Assembly: GCA_019314105.1 (NCBI GenBank)
Contig: JAFCZY010000179.1
Location: 1-5,539, forward strand
Length of the DNA stretch: 5,539 bases
Source: Deltaproteobacteria bacterium
Lineage (GTDB): Bacteria; Desulfobacterota; Desulfobacteria; Desulfobacterales; Desulfobacteraceae
Direction of reading: 5' to 3'
Both the position numbers and the translations under genes were made by a program. The notes beneath the pieces were generated by a model. The model did no database searches. It was not told where the DNA came from and worked only from the letters and a program-made list of their open reading frames with translations. Positions 1 to 5,539 of this stretch are shown here, in pieces. Position 1 is the first letter of the stretch; each line of letters begins with the position of its first letter.

Positions 1-363
1 TACCCTTTAATCGTAAGATAGCCGGTCTGGAGCAATAGCGGATAGCGGCAGGACTGCCAGGTTTTCAAGTTCATAAGCACCCAGAGATTCCTCTCTTACC
101 TCCATTTTTTTTAATTTCTTTAAATCAAAGAAGCGCTGAAAACCCCTGCCTTTGAAAACTTGCTCACCCCTGTTAAAAGCACAAACCGGATGTGTTCATC
201 ACAGGCTTTTATATATGTTTTTTAATTGATACAGGATAAAGCTCTTCAGGTCATCCCTGCTTTCCGCCTTTCCTTTACTGAAATCTATCCTGACAACCGG
301 ATGTTTTTTCCATGCATAGTCTGACTTGTAAATCCACTGGTTAAAATGGTCTTTTCGACTATT
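1..363 (-). pseudogene. Decayed AAA-ATPase-like / PD-(D/E)XK nuclease-type gene, runs off left edge
   Basis: Read on the minus strand, four pieces in shifting frames resemble the AAA-ATPase_like plus DUF1703 (PD-(D/E)XK) family, in the right order. Piece A (363 to 199) carries W-I-Y-K-S-D-Y followed by HPVVRIDFS, the family's post-Walker-A segment. Piece B (about 206 to 120) carries HIRFVLLTGVSKFSK and then a stop. Piece C (about 138 to 42) carries L-G-A-Y-E-L-E-N-L. Piece D (34 to 1) carries QTGYLTIKG, which normally precedes the nuclease part. The N-terminus with Walker A is missing, and stretches between A and B and between B and C appear deleted, since these motifs normally lie much further apart. 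Intact members are thought to be mobile or defence-associated ATPases, but their role is poorly known. This copy cannot encode a working protein. Family recognition is from remembered motifs, not a search. Confidence 0.75.
35..48. repeat. 7-bp perfect tandem duplication that frameshifts the minus-strand pseudogene
   Basis: The unit atagcgg occurs twice back to back (35-41 and 42-48). Removing one unit joins minus-strand pieces C and D into one frame, giving A-V-L-P-L-L-L-Q-T-G-Y-L-T-I-K, which fits the DUF1703-type consensus. The duplication is therefore the likely lesion at this point, consistent with replication slippage. Confidence 0.8.
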
Positions 364-539
364 TTATCAATGGTGTTGGCTGCGGTCAATTAAAAAAATC
401 TAAAGCCGGCTATTATAACTGGGATAAAATAAGGGACAGGCTGATTGCCTTAAAAGGGGAATGGCCGCCGGATTCCGATTTGATTATTCTGGATGAGTTT
501 CATAAGCATTCTAAAATGAACGAATGCATAAAGGCATAA
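345..539 (+). pseudogene. Remnant of an AAA_14 / DUF4143-type ATPase
   Basis: An open frame without a start codon runs from a stop at 342-344 to TAA at 537-539 (64 codons). It contains Y-Y-N-W-D at 411-425, then W-P-P-D-S-D, then the Walker B-like LIILDEFHKH at about 480-509. This order is typical of the AAA_14 ATPases usually fused to DUF4143, which are several hundred residues long. The G-V-G-C-G-Q-L-K-K-S stretch upstream (372-401) sits where a Walker A loop would be but lacks a proper GKT/GKS. Everything after the Walker B region, including the whole C-terminal half, is absent. It lies head-to-head with the other decayed ATPase, the two meeting around 345-363. It is almost certainly non-functional. 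Confidence 0.65.
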
Positions 540-662
540 GGGTGATGCCAGCGAATAAATTTTTGGCGGCGTTTATCTGATTGTATTTTAACCCATTGGA
601 TGTTATAAAATACAGTGTAATGGCAGTGAAAGAAAAAAAATATAATTGAATACAATAAATCT
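540..662. other. AT-rich non-coding spacer before the HEPN remnant
   Basis: I find no coding similarity on either strand and no clear hairpin terminator between the ATPase remnant and the HEPN start. The only structure seen is promoter-like sequence, listed separately. Confidence 0.5.
581..609 (+). promoter_or_regulatory. Candidate sigma70-type promoter for the HEPN-MNT pair
   Basis: A weak -35 (TTGTAT, 581-586) is separated by 17 bp from a good -10 (TATAAA, 604-609), placing a transcript start near 616, about 45 bases before the HEPN ATG. A perfect TATAAT also occurs at 641-646 but has no recognisable -35 and would leave a very short leader. AT-rich DNA gives such matches by chance, so this is tentative. 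Confidence 0.3.
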
Positions 663-903
663 ATGGAACATAAAGACATTGTTCAGTATTGGGTAACAGA
701 AGCAGAAGAATCTAATAAAATTGCCAGGCATCTTTTTGACAAAAAAGATTATTCTTATTCTCTTTTCTTTACTGTAGTTCTTAAAAATGTCAAAGCATTC
801 CTTGGTAAATTAGGAGTTTAGAAAAAAATGTACTCTGCGGTTCACAAAAATTGAACTATCTAAAATAAGTGAGATTTTAAAATGGCTGAAGTCGATACTG
901 TAG
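663..903 (+). pseudogene. HEPN-domain toxin gene with its central part replaced by a copy of MNT sequence
   Basis: The first 36 codons from ATG 663 read as a normal HEPN N-terminus (begins M-E-H-K-D-I-V-Q-Y-W, then A-E-E-S, then D-Y-S-Y-S-L-F-F). From 770 the sequence becomes an exact copy of 896-939 in the MNT gene, and the frame stops at 819-821 after 52 codons. From 814 to 900, in another frame, the HEPN C-terminus resumes (E-F-R-K-K-C-T, ending W-L-K-S-I-L) and stops at TAG 901-903, overlapping the MNT start by 22 bases as is common in these pairs. Family members are usually about 120-140 residues, so roughly 55-70 central residues are missing. Neither remnant contains the R-x(4-6)-H RNase motif of active HEPN proteins. 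The gene should be dead as a toxin. A 52-residue chimeric peptide from 663-821 could still be made. No strong ribosome-binding site is visible before 663. Confidence 0.85.
770..813 (+). repeat. 44-bp direct repeat, copy 1 (inserted inside HEPN)
   Basis: This stretch is identical over 44 bases to 896-939, offset by 126 bp (42 codons). It is read in the same frame in both places, giving T-V-V-L-K-N-V-K-A-F-L-G-K-L. Similarity stops abruptly at both ends. The sequence is native to the MNT N-terminus and foreign to HEPN proteins, so this copy is the derived one. Confidence 0.95.
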
Positions 904-1202
904 TTCTTAAAAATGTCAAAGCATTCCTTGGTAAATTAGAACTTGCCGGAATTAGTATTTCAAAGGCGTATATTTTTGGGTCATATATCACTGGTCAAGT
1001 TGACAAATGGAGCGATATTGACGTTGCAGTTGTTTCACCGCAGATAACCTTTGATCGCTTTGAAGAACGAATAAGACTAACTGAATTAGCTGTTACTATT
1101 GATGATAGGATTGAACCCTTGCCCTTTAACCTTGAACGGTTTATTGAGGAGGATCCCTTAGTTCGAAAAATAATCAATGAAGGCTTTGCAATAAAATCAT
1201 AA
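882..1202 (+). CDS. MNT-type minimal nucleotidyltransferase (antitoxin of HEPN-MNT pair)
   Basis: This 106-residue protein is of typical length for a minimal nucleotidyltransferase. It has the signature G33-S34-x10-D45-I-D47, in which the two aspartates bind the metal-nucleotide. E78, in R-I-E-P, is a possible third carboxylate. The C-terminus (F-N-L-E-R-F-x-E-E-D-P-L-V-R) is also typical. In characterised HEPN-MNT (type VII) toxin-antitoxin systems such as HepT-MntA, the MNT partner neutralises the HEPN RNase by adding AMP to it. That role is inferred here from family and position. The start at ATG 882 lies inside the last HEPN codons, a layout suggesting translational coupling in the ancestral pair. 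After the HEPN damage, the nearest upstream stop is 819-821, leaving a 60-base gap and only a weak GTGAG-like ribosome site. The gene looks intact but has lost its toxin, so it may be a relic or may act on another HEPN protein elsewhere. Confidence 0.85.
   Translation: MAEVDTVVLKNVKAFLGKLELAGISISKAYIFGSYITGQVDKWSDIDVAVVSPQITFDRFEERIRLTELAVTIDDRIEPLPFNLERFIEEDPLVRKIINEGFAIKS
896..939 (+). repeat. 44-bp direct repeat, copy 2 (native, codons 5-20 of MNT)
   Basis: This is the donor copy of the repeat at 770-813. Here it continues naturally into the rest of the MNT protein and, in the other frame, contains the last codons of HEPN. Confidence 0.95.
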
Positions 1203-1231
1203 GTATTGAATCTATTTAAACCCTGGCGTTT

Positions 1232-1237
1232 AGGAGG
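1232..1237 (+). promoter_or_regulatory. Shine-Dalgarno AGGAGG fixing the lipoprotein start
   Basis: A perfect AGGAGG sits 4 bases before ATG 1242. An in-frame TTG at 1206 lacks such a site and would add 12 residues ahead of the signal peptide, so ATG 1242 is preferred. Confidence 0.8.
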
Positions 1238-1241
1238 AAAA

Positions 1242-1742
1242 ATGAAAGTAAAATATAATATTAAATCCGTTGTAAATATACTGATCGTTGTATTGCTGGT
1301 ATTTTTTATTTCCGGGTGTTTCGGCCTTGGATCATCATCAAAATCGGAAGGAGATCCTACTGCCACTCAACCCAAATCAAAGAAAACCACAGCGATTTAT
1401 TATGATTTTGAAGATGTATTAATCCCCATGGAGCTTTCAATCGTAAAAAATAGGACTGTTGTTATATTGACACCCGGGTTTACCTCAGGCCTCATTACAC
1501 TGAAGGGCCGGGTGGAAAGACAATCCCTGTTTAATTTTTTTAATCATAATATGGCAAAAGACAATTGGACGGTTATCAGCCAGATCAAGTCTCCCGGCAT
1601 CACCATCATGGTGTTTCAAAAACCTTCACGAACCTCGGTTATTACCATCCGGGACGAGCAGATATATACCTATGTTGAGGTGGGTGTGGCACCAACGATT
1701 ACAGGAGGATCAGGGCTTTCCAGGTCAAACCTGATAGAATGA
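1242..1742 (+). CDS. Predicted lipoprotein of unknown function upstream of coaBC
   Basis: The product is 166 residues from ATG 1242. It has a lipoprotein signal: a basic N-terminus (M-K-V-K-Y-N-I-K), a hydrophobic stretch at about residues 10-23 and the lipobox I23-S-G-C26. The protein is expected to be exported by Sec, lipidated on Cys26 and anchored in a membrane. Phe at +2 gives no inner-membrane retention signal by the Asp rule, so the outer membrane is likelier. A low-complexity Ser/Lys/Thr linker (about 30-50) leads into a small mixed alpha/beta domain (about 52-150) containing P-G-F-T-S-G-L-I-T-L-K-G-R-V and N-F-F-N-H-N-M. I do not recognise the domain and assign no function. Its stop overlaps the coaBC start in ATGA, so the two are probably cotranscribed. 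No convincing promoter is visible in the 39 bases after the MNT gene, so transcription may begin further upstream. Confidence 0.75.
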   Translation: MKVKYNIKSVVNILIVVLLVFFISGCFGLGSSSKSEGDPTATQPKSKKTTAIYYDFEDVLIPMELSIVKNRTVVILTPGFTSGLITLKGRVERQSLFNFFNHNMAKDNWTVISQIKSPGITIMVFQKPSRTSVITIRDEQIYTYVEVGVAPTITGGSGLSRSNLIE

Positions 1743-2941
1743 TGGATTTTCAAAATAAACATATTCTTCTTGGGGTTACCGGCGGGATTGCCGCATATAA
1801 AGCGGTTGAGCTGTTAAGGCTGTTAAAAAAAGCCGGGGCCAATGTTAATGTGATCATGACGGAGAGTGCCCAAAAATTTGTTGGTAAAACGACCTTTGAG
1901 GTATTGTCTGAAAATCCGGTATTGTCGGATTTGTTCTTTGATGCCGATGCTGCCATTAAGCATATTGATCTTGCAACAGGGGCGGATGCTGCCATTATTA
2001 CACCGGCAACTGCAAATACCATTGCAAAGGTTGCCCATGGGATTGCAGATGATGCCTTATCCACAACACTGCTGGCGGTTACCTGTCCGGTCATGATCTG
2101 TCCGTCCATGAACACGGATATGTACCAGAATATCCGCGTGCAGCGAAACCTTGATATTCTTGAAAAGGACGGATGGCAGATTCTTGATCCTGATTCAGGG
2201 GTGCTGGCCTGTAAAACTGTGGGAACAGGAAGACTGCCGGACCCCTGGTTTATTTTTGACAGGGTTGAGGCACTGCTGACCCAAAAGGATTTAAAGGGTA
2301 AAAAAATTCTGGTTTCAGCAGGCCCCACGGTTGAAGCCATCGATCCTGTCAGATTTATCAGCAATCATTCATCCGGAAAAATGGGGTATGCCATTGCCAG
2401 CGCCGCAGAAAAAAGAGGGGCACAGGTAACACTGGTGTCCGGCCCTGTCAGCCTTGAAGCACCTGTGGGGGTTGAGCACATTGATGTGGTCACCTGTGAA
2501 GAGATGGCCGATCAAATGCTGGCCAACCTTGATCAGGCGGATATGATTATAAAGGTCGCAGCTGTGGCGGATTATAAGCCGATAGATCCTAAAAAAAGCA
2601 AAATAAAGAAAAAAGACAACAATAAAGATCTTTCTATTTCAATGATTGAAACCCCTGATATTTTAAAACTCATCGGGGAAAAGAAAACAAAAAATCAGTT
2701 CCTGGTCGGGTTTGCAGCAGAAACGGATGATCTTGAAAAGAATGCTTTATTAAAAATGAAAAAAAAGAATCTTGATATGATTGCTGCCAATATTGTGGGA
2801 TCAAAAGATTCAGGGTTTCAGGCAGATACCAACAAGGTAAAGCTTTTTTTCAGGGATGGTACATCCTTTGACATCCCGTTGATGGGAAAAGACAAGGTGG
2901 CCAATATCCTGATAGATCATATGATTGATAAAATGGGATAG
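1739..2941 (+). CDS. coaBC: CoaBC: phosphopantothenoylcysteine decarboxylase / phosphopantothenate-cysteine ligase
   Basis: This bifunctional cytoplasmic enzyme of coenzyme A synthesis joins 4'-phosphopantothenate to cysteine using CTP (CoaB half) and then decarboxylates the product with FMN (CoaC half). At 400 residues it is full length. The CoaC half (about 5-180) has GGIAAYK at 15-21, catalytic His75 in K-H-I-D-L-A, P-S-M-N at 122-125 with Asn125, and the flap L-A-C with Cys158; these match the E. coli positions H75, N125 and C158. The CoaB half (about 186-400) has S-A-G-P-T-V-E, then IDPVRFISNHSSGKMG (201-216), A-A-V-A-D-Y, a lysine-rich K-I-K-K-K around 288-292, and G-F-A-A-E-T (324-329). 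The usual P-A-M-N is P-S-M-N here, a mild change. ATG 1739 overlaps the upstream stop. A second ATG immediately follows at 1742 and either could be used. Confidence 0.97.
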   Translation: MMDFQNKHILLGVTGGIAAYKAVELLRLLKKAGANVNVIMTESAQKFVGKTTFEVLSENPVLSDLFFDADAAIKHIDLATGADAAIITPATANTIAKVAHGIADDALSTTLLAVTCPVMICPSMNTDMYQNIRVQRNLDILEKDGWQILDPDSGVLACKTVGTGRLPDPWFIFDRVEALLTQKDLKGKKILVSAGPTVEAIDPVRFISNHSSGKMGYAIASAAEKRGAQVTLVSGPVSLEAPVGVEHIDVVTCEEMADQMLANLDQADMIIKVAAVADYKPIDPKKSKIKKKDNNKDLSISMIETPDILKLIGEKKTKNQFLVGFAAETDDLEKNALLKMKKKNLDMIAANIVGSKDSGFQADTNKVKLFFRDGTSFDIPLMGKDKVANILIDHMIDKMG

Positions 2942-2949
2942 CGTTTAAA

Positions 2950-3537
2950 ATGAGTGCCGAGGGTCAAAACAATTCGGATGCGATCAAAACAGGGGTTGTC
3001 CGGGTGATAAATGATTTTTCAGATTATTTATCCCATCAAAAAGAAATCGGTAATGCCTGTCTTGATATTTCAAAAGAGTCCGAAACCATCATTAATCATT
3101 GGGGGCATATTCGTCAGCCACAGGAGCCGTTTTTTTTTCAAGGCCTTGAAACCGCCTCAGTTTTTATCATAGACAGTGACGCCGGCTTTTTTAAAGGAGA
3201 GAGCGGGGCGCTTCTGATCAAAATCCTTGCGGCCATGAACCTGTCGTCTGATGCTGTTTTTATCTGTAATGCAGGAGATACAGAAGCAATGGCGCGAAAA
3301 ATAAAAAATGTTTCTCCCAAGGTTATCATTACCCTTGGGATTAAGGCCGGCCAATCCTTATTAAATATTAAACAGCCCCTGGAAACGTTCAGGGGGAAAT
3401 TCCATGAATATCATGGGATTAAAGTGATGCCCACCTTTCATCCGTCTCTGCTGGTAAAACACCCGGCATACAAACGCCAGGTCTGGGAAGATATGAAACA
3501 GGTGATGACCTTATCAGAGGTGGCAGATGGTGCTTGA
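2950..3537 (+). CDS. Divergent uracil-DNA-glycosylase-superfamily protein (family 4-like), active site degraded
   Basis: The 195-residue C-terminal part is clearly UDG family 4-like: PKVIITLG at 123-130, F-R-G (147-149) and VMPTFHPSLL (159-168, motif B His164), followed by Y-K-R-Q-V-W-E-D. Canonical family 4 enzymes remove uracil from DNA and carry a 4Fe-4S cluster held by four cysteines. Here only Cys37 and Cys106 exist, the G-E-x-P-G active-site loop is replaced by D-S-D-A-G (75-79), and the K-C-R-P-P segment is absent. The cluster is therefore probably lost and glycosylase activity is doubtful. A DNA-binding or structural role is possible but is speculation. The N-terminal 65 residues are not recognised. 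The gene follows coaBC by 8 bases and overlaps xerC by 11. No strong ribosome site precedes ATG 2950. The reading frame is intact, which argues that it is maintained. Confidence 0.75.
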   Translation: MSAEGQNNSDAIKTGVVRVINDFSDYLSHQKEIGNACLDISKESETIINHWGHIRQPQEPFFFQGLETASVFIIDSDAGFFKGESGALLIKILAAMNLSSDAVFICNAGDTEAMARKIKNVSPKVIITLGIKAGQSLLNIKQPLETFRGKFHEYHGIKVMPTFHPSLLVKHPAYKRQVWEDMKQVMTLSEVADGA

Positions 3538-4423
3538 TACGTTTATTGATACATTGGTTGCAGAAAAAGGATATTCCCCCCATACCTGCAGGGCATACCG
3601 GGCAGATGTATTATATTTTATTCAATTTTTTCTGGAAGATCAAAAAACGGACGATATGCAATGTCAGGAAGTGTTTTCTGCACACCTTCACCGGCTTGAT
3701 AAGGATGCGATCAGACGCTTTCTTGCCCATCTTGTGAGATCAGGAAAATCCAAACGGACCGTATCAAGAAAGCTGTCATCCCTTAAGGCATTTTTTGATT
3801 ATCTGGTTAAATCGGGACAATTGAAGCTAAACCCCGCAGACATGGTACCGTTTCCCAAGCTTGAGAAAAGCATCCCCAGATTTTTAACCATTGATGATGT
3901 GTTTCAGCTTTTAGATTCCATCAAGACAGACACTTGGTTTGATAAGAGAAATCTTGCCATGTTTGAAACTTTTTATTCCACGGGCATGCGGGTGTCTGAA
4001 ATGGAAGGTCTGAATATTCAGAATATTGACTTTAAAAGTCAAATGATTAGAGTCTTTGGGAAAGGGTCTAAGGAAAGGGTTGTCCCGGTTGGCAACAGAG
4101 CCTTGAAGGCTATAACGGATTACCGGGCATCGTTGAAAGAAAAATTTATTCCGGTTTTTGTGAATAAGAATTTTACACGATTAAGTTCCCGGTCCATCAG
4201 ACGGATACTGGATAAAATAGTAAGGGAGTGTCAGTTGAATATACCGGTTTCACCCCATATGCTGCGTCATTCCTTTGCAACGCACATGCTGGATTCGGGT
4301 GCGGATTTAAGGGGGATTCAGGAAATTTTGGGACATGTCAGCTTATCCACCACCCAGGTGTATACCCATGTGAGTATGGACAGGCTGATGCAGGTATATG
4401 ACAAGGCACATCCAAGGAGTTGA
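3527..4423 (+). CDS. xerC: Tyrosine recombinase XerC
   Basis: At 298 residues this has the usual Xer recombinase length. The N-terminal SAM-like core-binding domain (about 1-95) contains G-Y-S-P-H-T and a [11 protein letters not shown] helix. The catalytic domain (about 115-298) has the complete set: Arg155 (T-G-M-R-V-S-E), Lys179 (G-K-G-S-K-E-R), His244-x-x-Arg247 (P-H-M-L-R-H-S-F), His270 (L-G-H) and nucleophile Tyr279 (Q-V-Y-T-H). The ending V-Y-D-K-A-H-P-R is typical of XerC rather than XerD. With XerD it would resolve chromosome dimers at dif during division; its own dif site is not in the window. The adjacent hslVU also fits the xerC-hslV-hslU order known from several phyla, including Bacillus codV-clpQ-clpY. 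ATG 3527 has a GAGGTGG-type site just upstream, inside the preceding gene. GTG at 3530 is a possible alternative start. Confidence 0.93.
   Translation: MVLDTFIDTLVAEKGYSPHTCRAYRADVLYFIQFFLEDQKTDDMQCQEVFSAHLHRLDKDAIRRFLAHLVRSGKSKRTVSRKLSSLKAFFDYLVKSGQLKLNPADMVPFPKLEKSIPRFLTIDDVFQLLDSIKTDTWFDKRNLAMFETFYSTGMRVSEMEGLNIQNIDFKSQMIRVFGKGSKERVVPVGNRALKAITDYRASLKEKFIPVFVNKNFTRLSSRSIRRILDKIVRECQLNIPVSPHMLRHSFATHMLDSGADLRGIQEILGHVSLSTTQVYTHVSMDRLMQVYDKAHPRS
4414..4419 (+). promoter_or_regulatory. Shine-Dalgarno AAGGAG fixing the hslV start
   Basis: AAGGAG lies 8 bases before ATG 4428, inside the last codons of xerC. It supports ATG 4428 over the in-frame ATG at 4398, which would place 10 extra residues before the propeptide. 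Confidence 0.85.
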
Positions 4424-4427
4424 AAAT

Positions 4428-4958
4428 ATGACATTTCACGGAACAACTATTCTTGCAGTCAGGCATAAAAACAAAGTGGTTGTGGCAGGGGACGGACAGG
4501 TGACGCTGGGAACGATTGTCACAAAACACAAAGCAAGAAAAGTCAGAAGAATTTATAATGATAAGATTATCGTCGGTTTTGCAGGCGCCACAGCCGATGC
4601 AATGACCTTGTCTGAAAAACTTGAACAAAAATTGGAAAGATATAATGGGAGTTTGACAAGGGCGTGTGTGGAGCTTGCACGGGACTGGAGAATGGATAAA
4701 TATTTGCGGCGTCTTGAAGCCATGATGATTGCTGTGGATAAGGAGAACACCTATTTGTTATCCGGCAACGGGGATGTGATTGAACCCGACGACGGAGTGA
4801 TCAGTATTGGATCGGGCAGTACATCTGCCCAGTCTGCCACAGTGGCGCTGATTGAAAATACCGAATTGGAACCAAAAGTAATTGTAGAAAAAGCCATGAA
4901 AATCGCAGCCAATTTGTGTATTTACACCAATCATCATATTACCATAGAAGAATTATAA
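4428..4958 (+). CDS. hslV: HslV (ClpQ), proteolytic subunit of the HslUV protease
   Basis: At 176 residues this has the family's normal length. It is an N-terminal-nucleophile hydrolase related to proteasome beta subunits that assembles as a double hexamer in the cytoplasm and degrades proteins unfolded by HslU. A short propeptide M-T-F-H-G precedes the catalytic Thr6 (T-T-I-L-A-V-R), which becomes Thr1 after self-cleavage. Other hallmarks are A-G-D-G-Q-V-T-L-G (about 22-30), G-F-A-G-A-T-A-D-A (about 50-58), R-D-W-R-M-D-K and the C-terminal I-Y-T-N-H. The usual I-G-S-G-G-x-Y-A loop reads I-G-S-G-S-T-S-A (positions 126-133), a departure worth noting although the catalytic Thr is retained. The gene starts 4 bases after xerC and its stop overlaps the hslU start by one base (TAATG). 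Confidence 0.96.
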   Translation: MTFHGTTILAVRHKNKVVVAGDGQVTLGTIVTKHKARKVRRIYNDKIIVGFAGATADAMTLSEKLEQKLERYNGSLTRACVELARDWRMDKYLRRLEAMMIAVDKENTYLLSGNGDVIEPDDGVISIGSGSTSAQSATVALIENTELEPKVIVEKAMKIAANLCIYTNHHITIEEL

Positions 4959-5539
4959 TGAAAGATTTAAAACCAAAACAGATTGTTACGGAGCTGGACA
5001 AATATATTATTGGTCAGAAGGATGCCAAAAAATCAGTTGCCATTGCCCTTAGAAACAGATGGCGGCGGCGGCAGCTTGATAAAGGCCTTCAAGAAGAGAT
5101 TTCGCCGAAAAATATTATATTGATCGGTCCTACGGGTGTAGGAAAGACAGAGATCGCCCGGCGGCTTGCCAATTTGGCAGCTTCTCCCTTTTACAAGGTG
5201 GAAGCCTCAAAATTTACCGAAGTTGGATATGTCGGCCGGGATGTTGAATCCATGATCCGGGATATTGTGGAATTGACGGTCAATAATTTAAGGACAAGGC
5301 GACAGGAAGACGTCCAGGGAAAAGCCGCTGAAATTGCCGAAGAAAGAATTTTGGATATTTTGCTCCCTCCGTCTTCCCAAACCGGTGCTGTCATTTCAAA
5401 TGACATTGACATCATTGCGACCGGACAGAAAGATGAAGAAAGTCAGCCCAAAGCATCTACCCGGGAAAAGCTGAGAAAGATGCTCAGGAGCGGGAAGATG
5501 GATTCAAGACAGATTGATCTTGAGGTACAGGCCCAATCC
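4958..5539 (+). CDS. hslU: HslU (ClpY), AAA+ unfoldase subunit, 5' part only
   Basis: The first 194 codons are present and the rest lies beyond the window edge; family members are about 440-460 residues. HslU hexamers use ATP to unfold substrates and thread them into HslV. Visible are the N-terminal L-D-K-Y-I-I-G-Q (13-20), A-L-R-N-R-W-R-R (30-37), Walker A G57-P-T-G-V-G-K63-T64, and [10 protein letters not shown] (86-95), in which G90-Y91-V92-G93 is the substrate-gripping pore loop. The inserted I-domain begins near residue 110 and is still running at the edge, with [11 protein letters not shown] typical of it. Walker B, sensor residues and the C-terminal tail that activates HslV are not in view. 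The start overlaps the hslV stop, with only a weak AGAAG upstream, so translation is probably coupled to hslV. Confidence 0.96.
   Translation, partial: MKDLKPKQIVTELDKYIIGQKDAKKSVAIALRNRWRRRQLDKGLQEEISPKNIILIGPTGVGKTEIARRLANLAASPFYKVEASKFTEVGYVGRDVESMIRDIVELTVNNLRTRRQEDVQGKAAEIAEERILDILLPPSSQTGAVISNDIDIIATGQKDEESQPKASTREKLRKMLRSGKMDSRQIDLEVQAQS

Noticed and set aside
184..303. Short direct repeat (accggatgt at about 185-193 and 295-303)
   Set aside because: Nine bases, both copies inside family-typical coding motifs of the pseudogene; probably chance.
770..939. 44-bp direct repeats as attachment sites or transposon target duplications
   Set aside because: There is no integrase or transposase between them, the length is too great for a target duplication, and one copy is ordinary MNT coding sequence, so local templated copying is simpler.
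1186..1218. Promoter for the lipoprotein-coaBC operon (TTGCAA ... TATTTA)
   Set aside because: The spacing is 21 bp and the -10 is poor, so it is not supportable.
995..1366. Minus-strand open frame of 123 codons
   Set aside because: It lies opposite the MNT and lipoprotein genes, has no recognisable domain or ribosome site, and is best explained as a shadow of the real frames.
1750..2364. Long minus-strand open frame of 204 codons
   Set aside because: It is wholly antisense to the CoaC half of coaBC, whose catalytic residues are all present on the plus strand.
3527..4423. Tyrosine recombinase as a sign of an integron or mobile island
   Set aside because: The sequence ending, full Xer catalytic set and linkage to hslVU indicate housekeeping XerC rather than an integrase of a mobile element.
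4398..4427. Upstream ATG for hslV at 4398
   Set aside because: It lacks a good ribosome site and would add 10 residues before the short propeptide. ATG 4428 has AAGGAG at the right spacing.

Overview
The window looks like a bacterial chromosome segment of moderate-to-low GC. It most plausibly comes from an anaerobic deltaproteobacterium (Desulfobacterota, Desulfobacterales-like). That placement is an inference from protein style, AT-rich codon use and the gene order coaBC / uracil-DNA-glycosylase-like / xerC / hslV / hslU. No rRNA or other direct taxonomic marker is present.

Left third (1-1202): a patch of decaying accessory genes. On the minus strand, 1-363 holds the broken remains of an AAA-ATPase-like / PD-(D/E)XK nuclease-type protein in four reading-frame pieces, one break being an exact 7-bp tandem duplication. 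On the plus strand, about 345-539 is a remnant of a second AAA ATPase (AAA_14 / DUF4143 type) ending shortly after its Walker B motif. At 663-1202 lies a HEPN-MNT toxin-antitoxin pair. The HEPN gene has lost its middle, and in its place is an exact 44-bp copy of the start of the downstream MNT gene. The MNT nucleotidyltransferase itself looks complete.

Right two thirds (1242-5539): a compact same-strand housekeeping cluster, probably one operon. The order is an unrecognised lipoprotein, coaBC (coenzyme A synthesis), a degenerate family-4-like uracil-DNA glycosylase homologue, xerC (chromosome dimer resolution), hslV (protease subunit) and hslU (ATPase/unfoldase, cut by the window end). Genes overlap or sit within a few bases (ATGA overlap, 8-bp gap, 11-bp overlap, 4-bp gap, 1-bp overlap), which implies translational coupling. 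HslV and HslU form one two-component protease. The other genes are not obviously linked in pathway.

I found no tRNA, rRNA, CRISPR array, intact insertion sequence or convincing terminator. The most unusual structure is the templated replacement inside the HEPN gene. I do not see evidence for a new intact multi-gene system.
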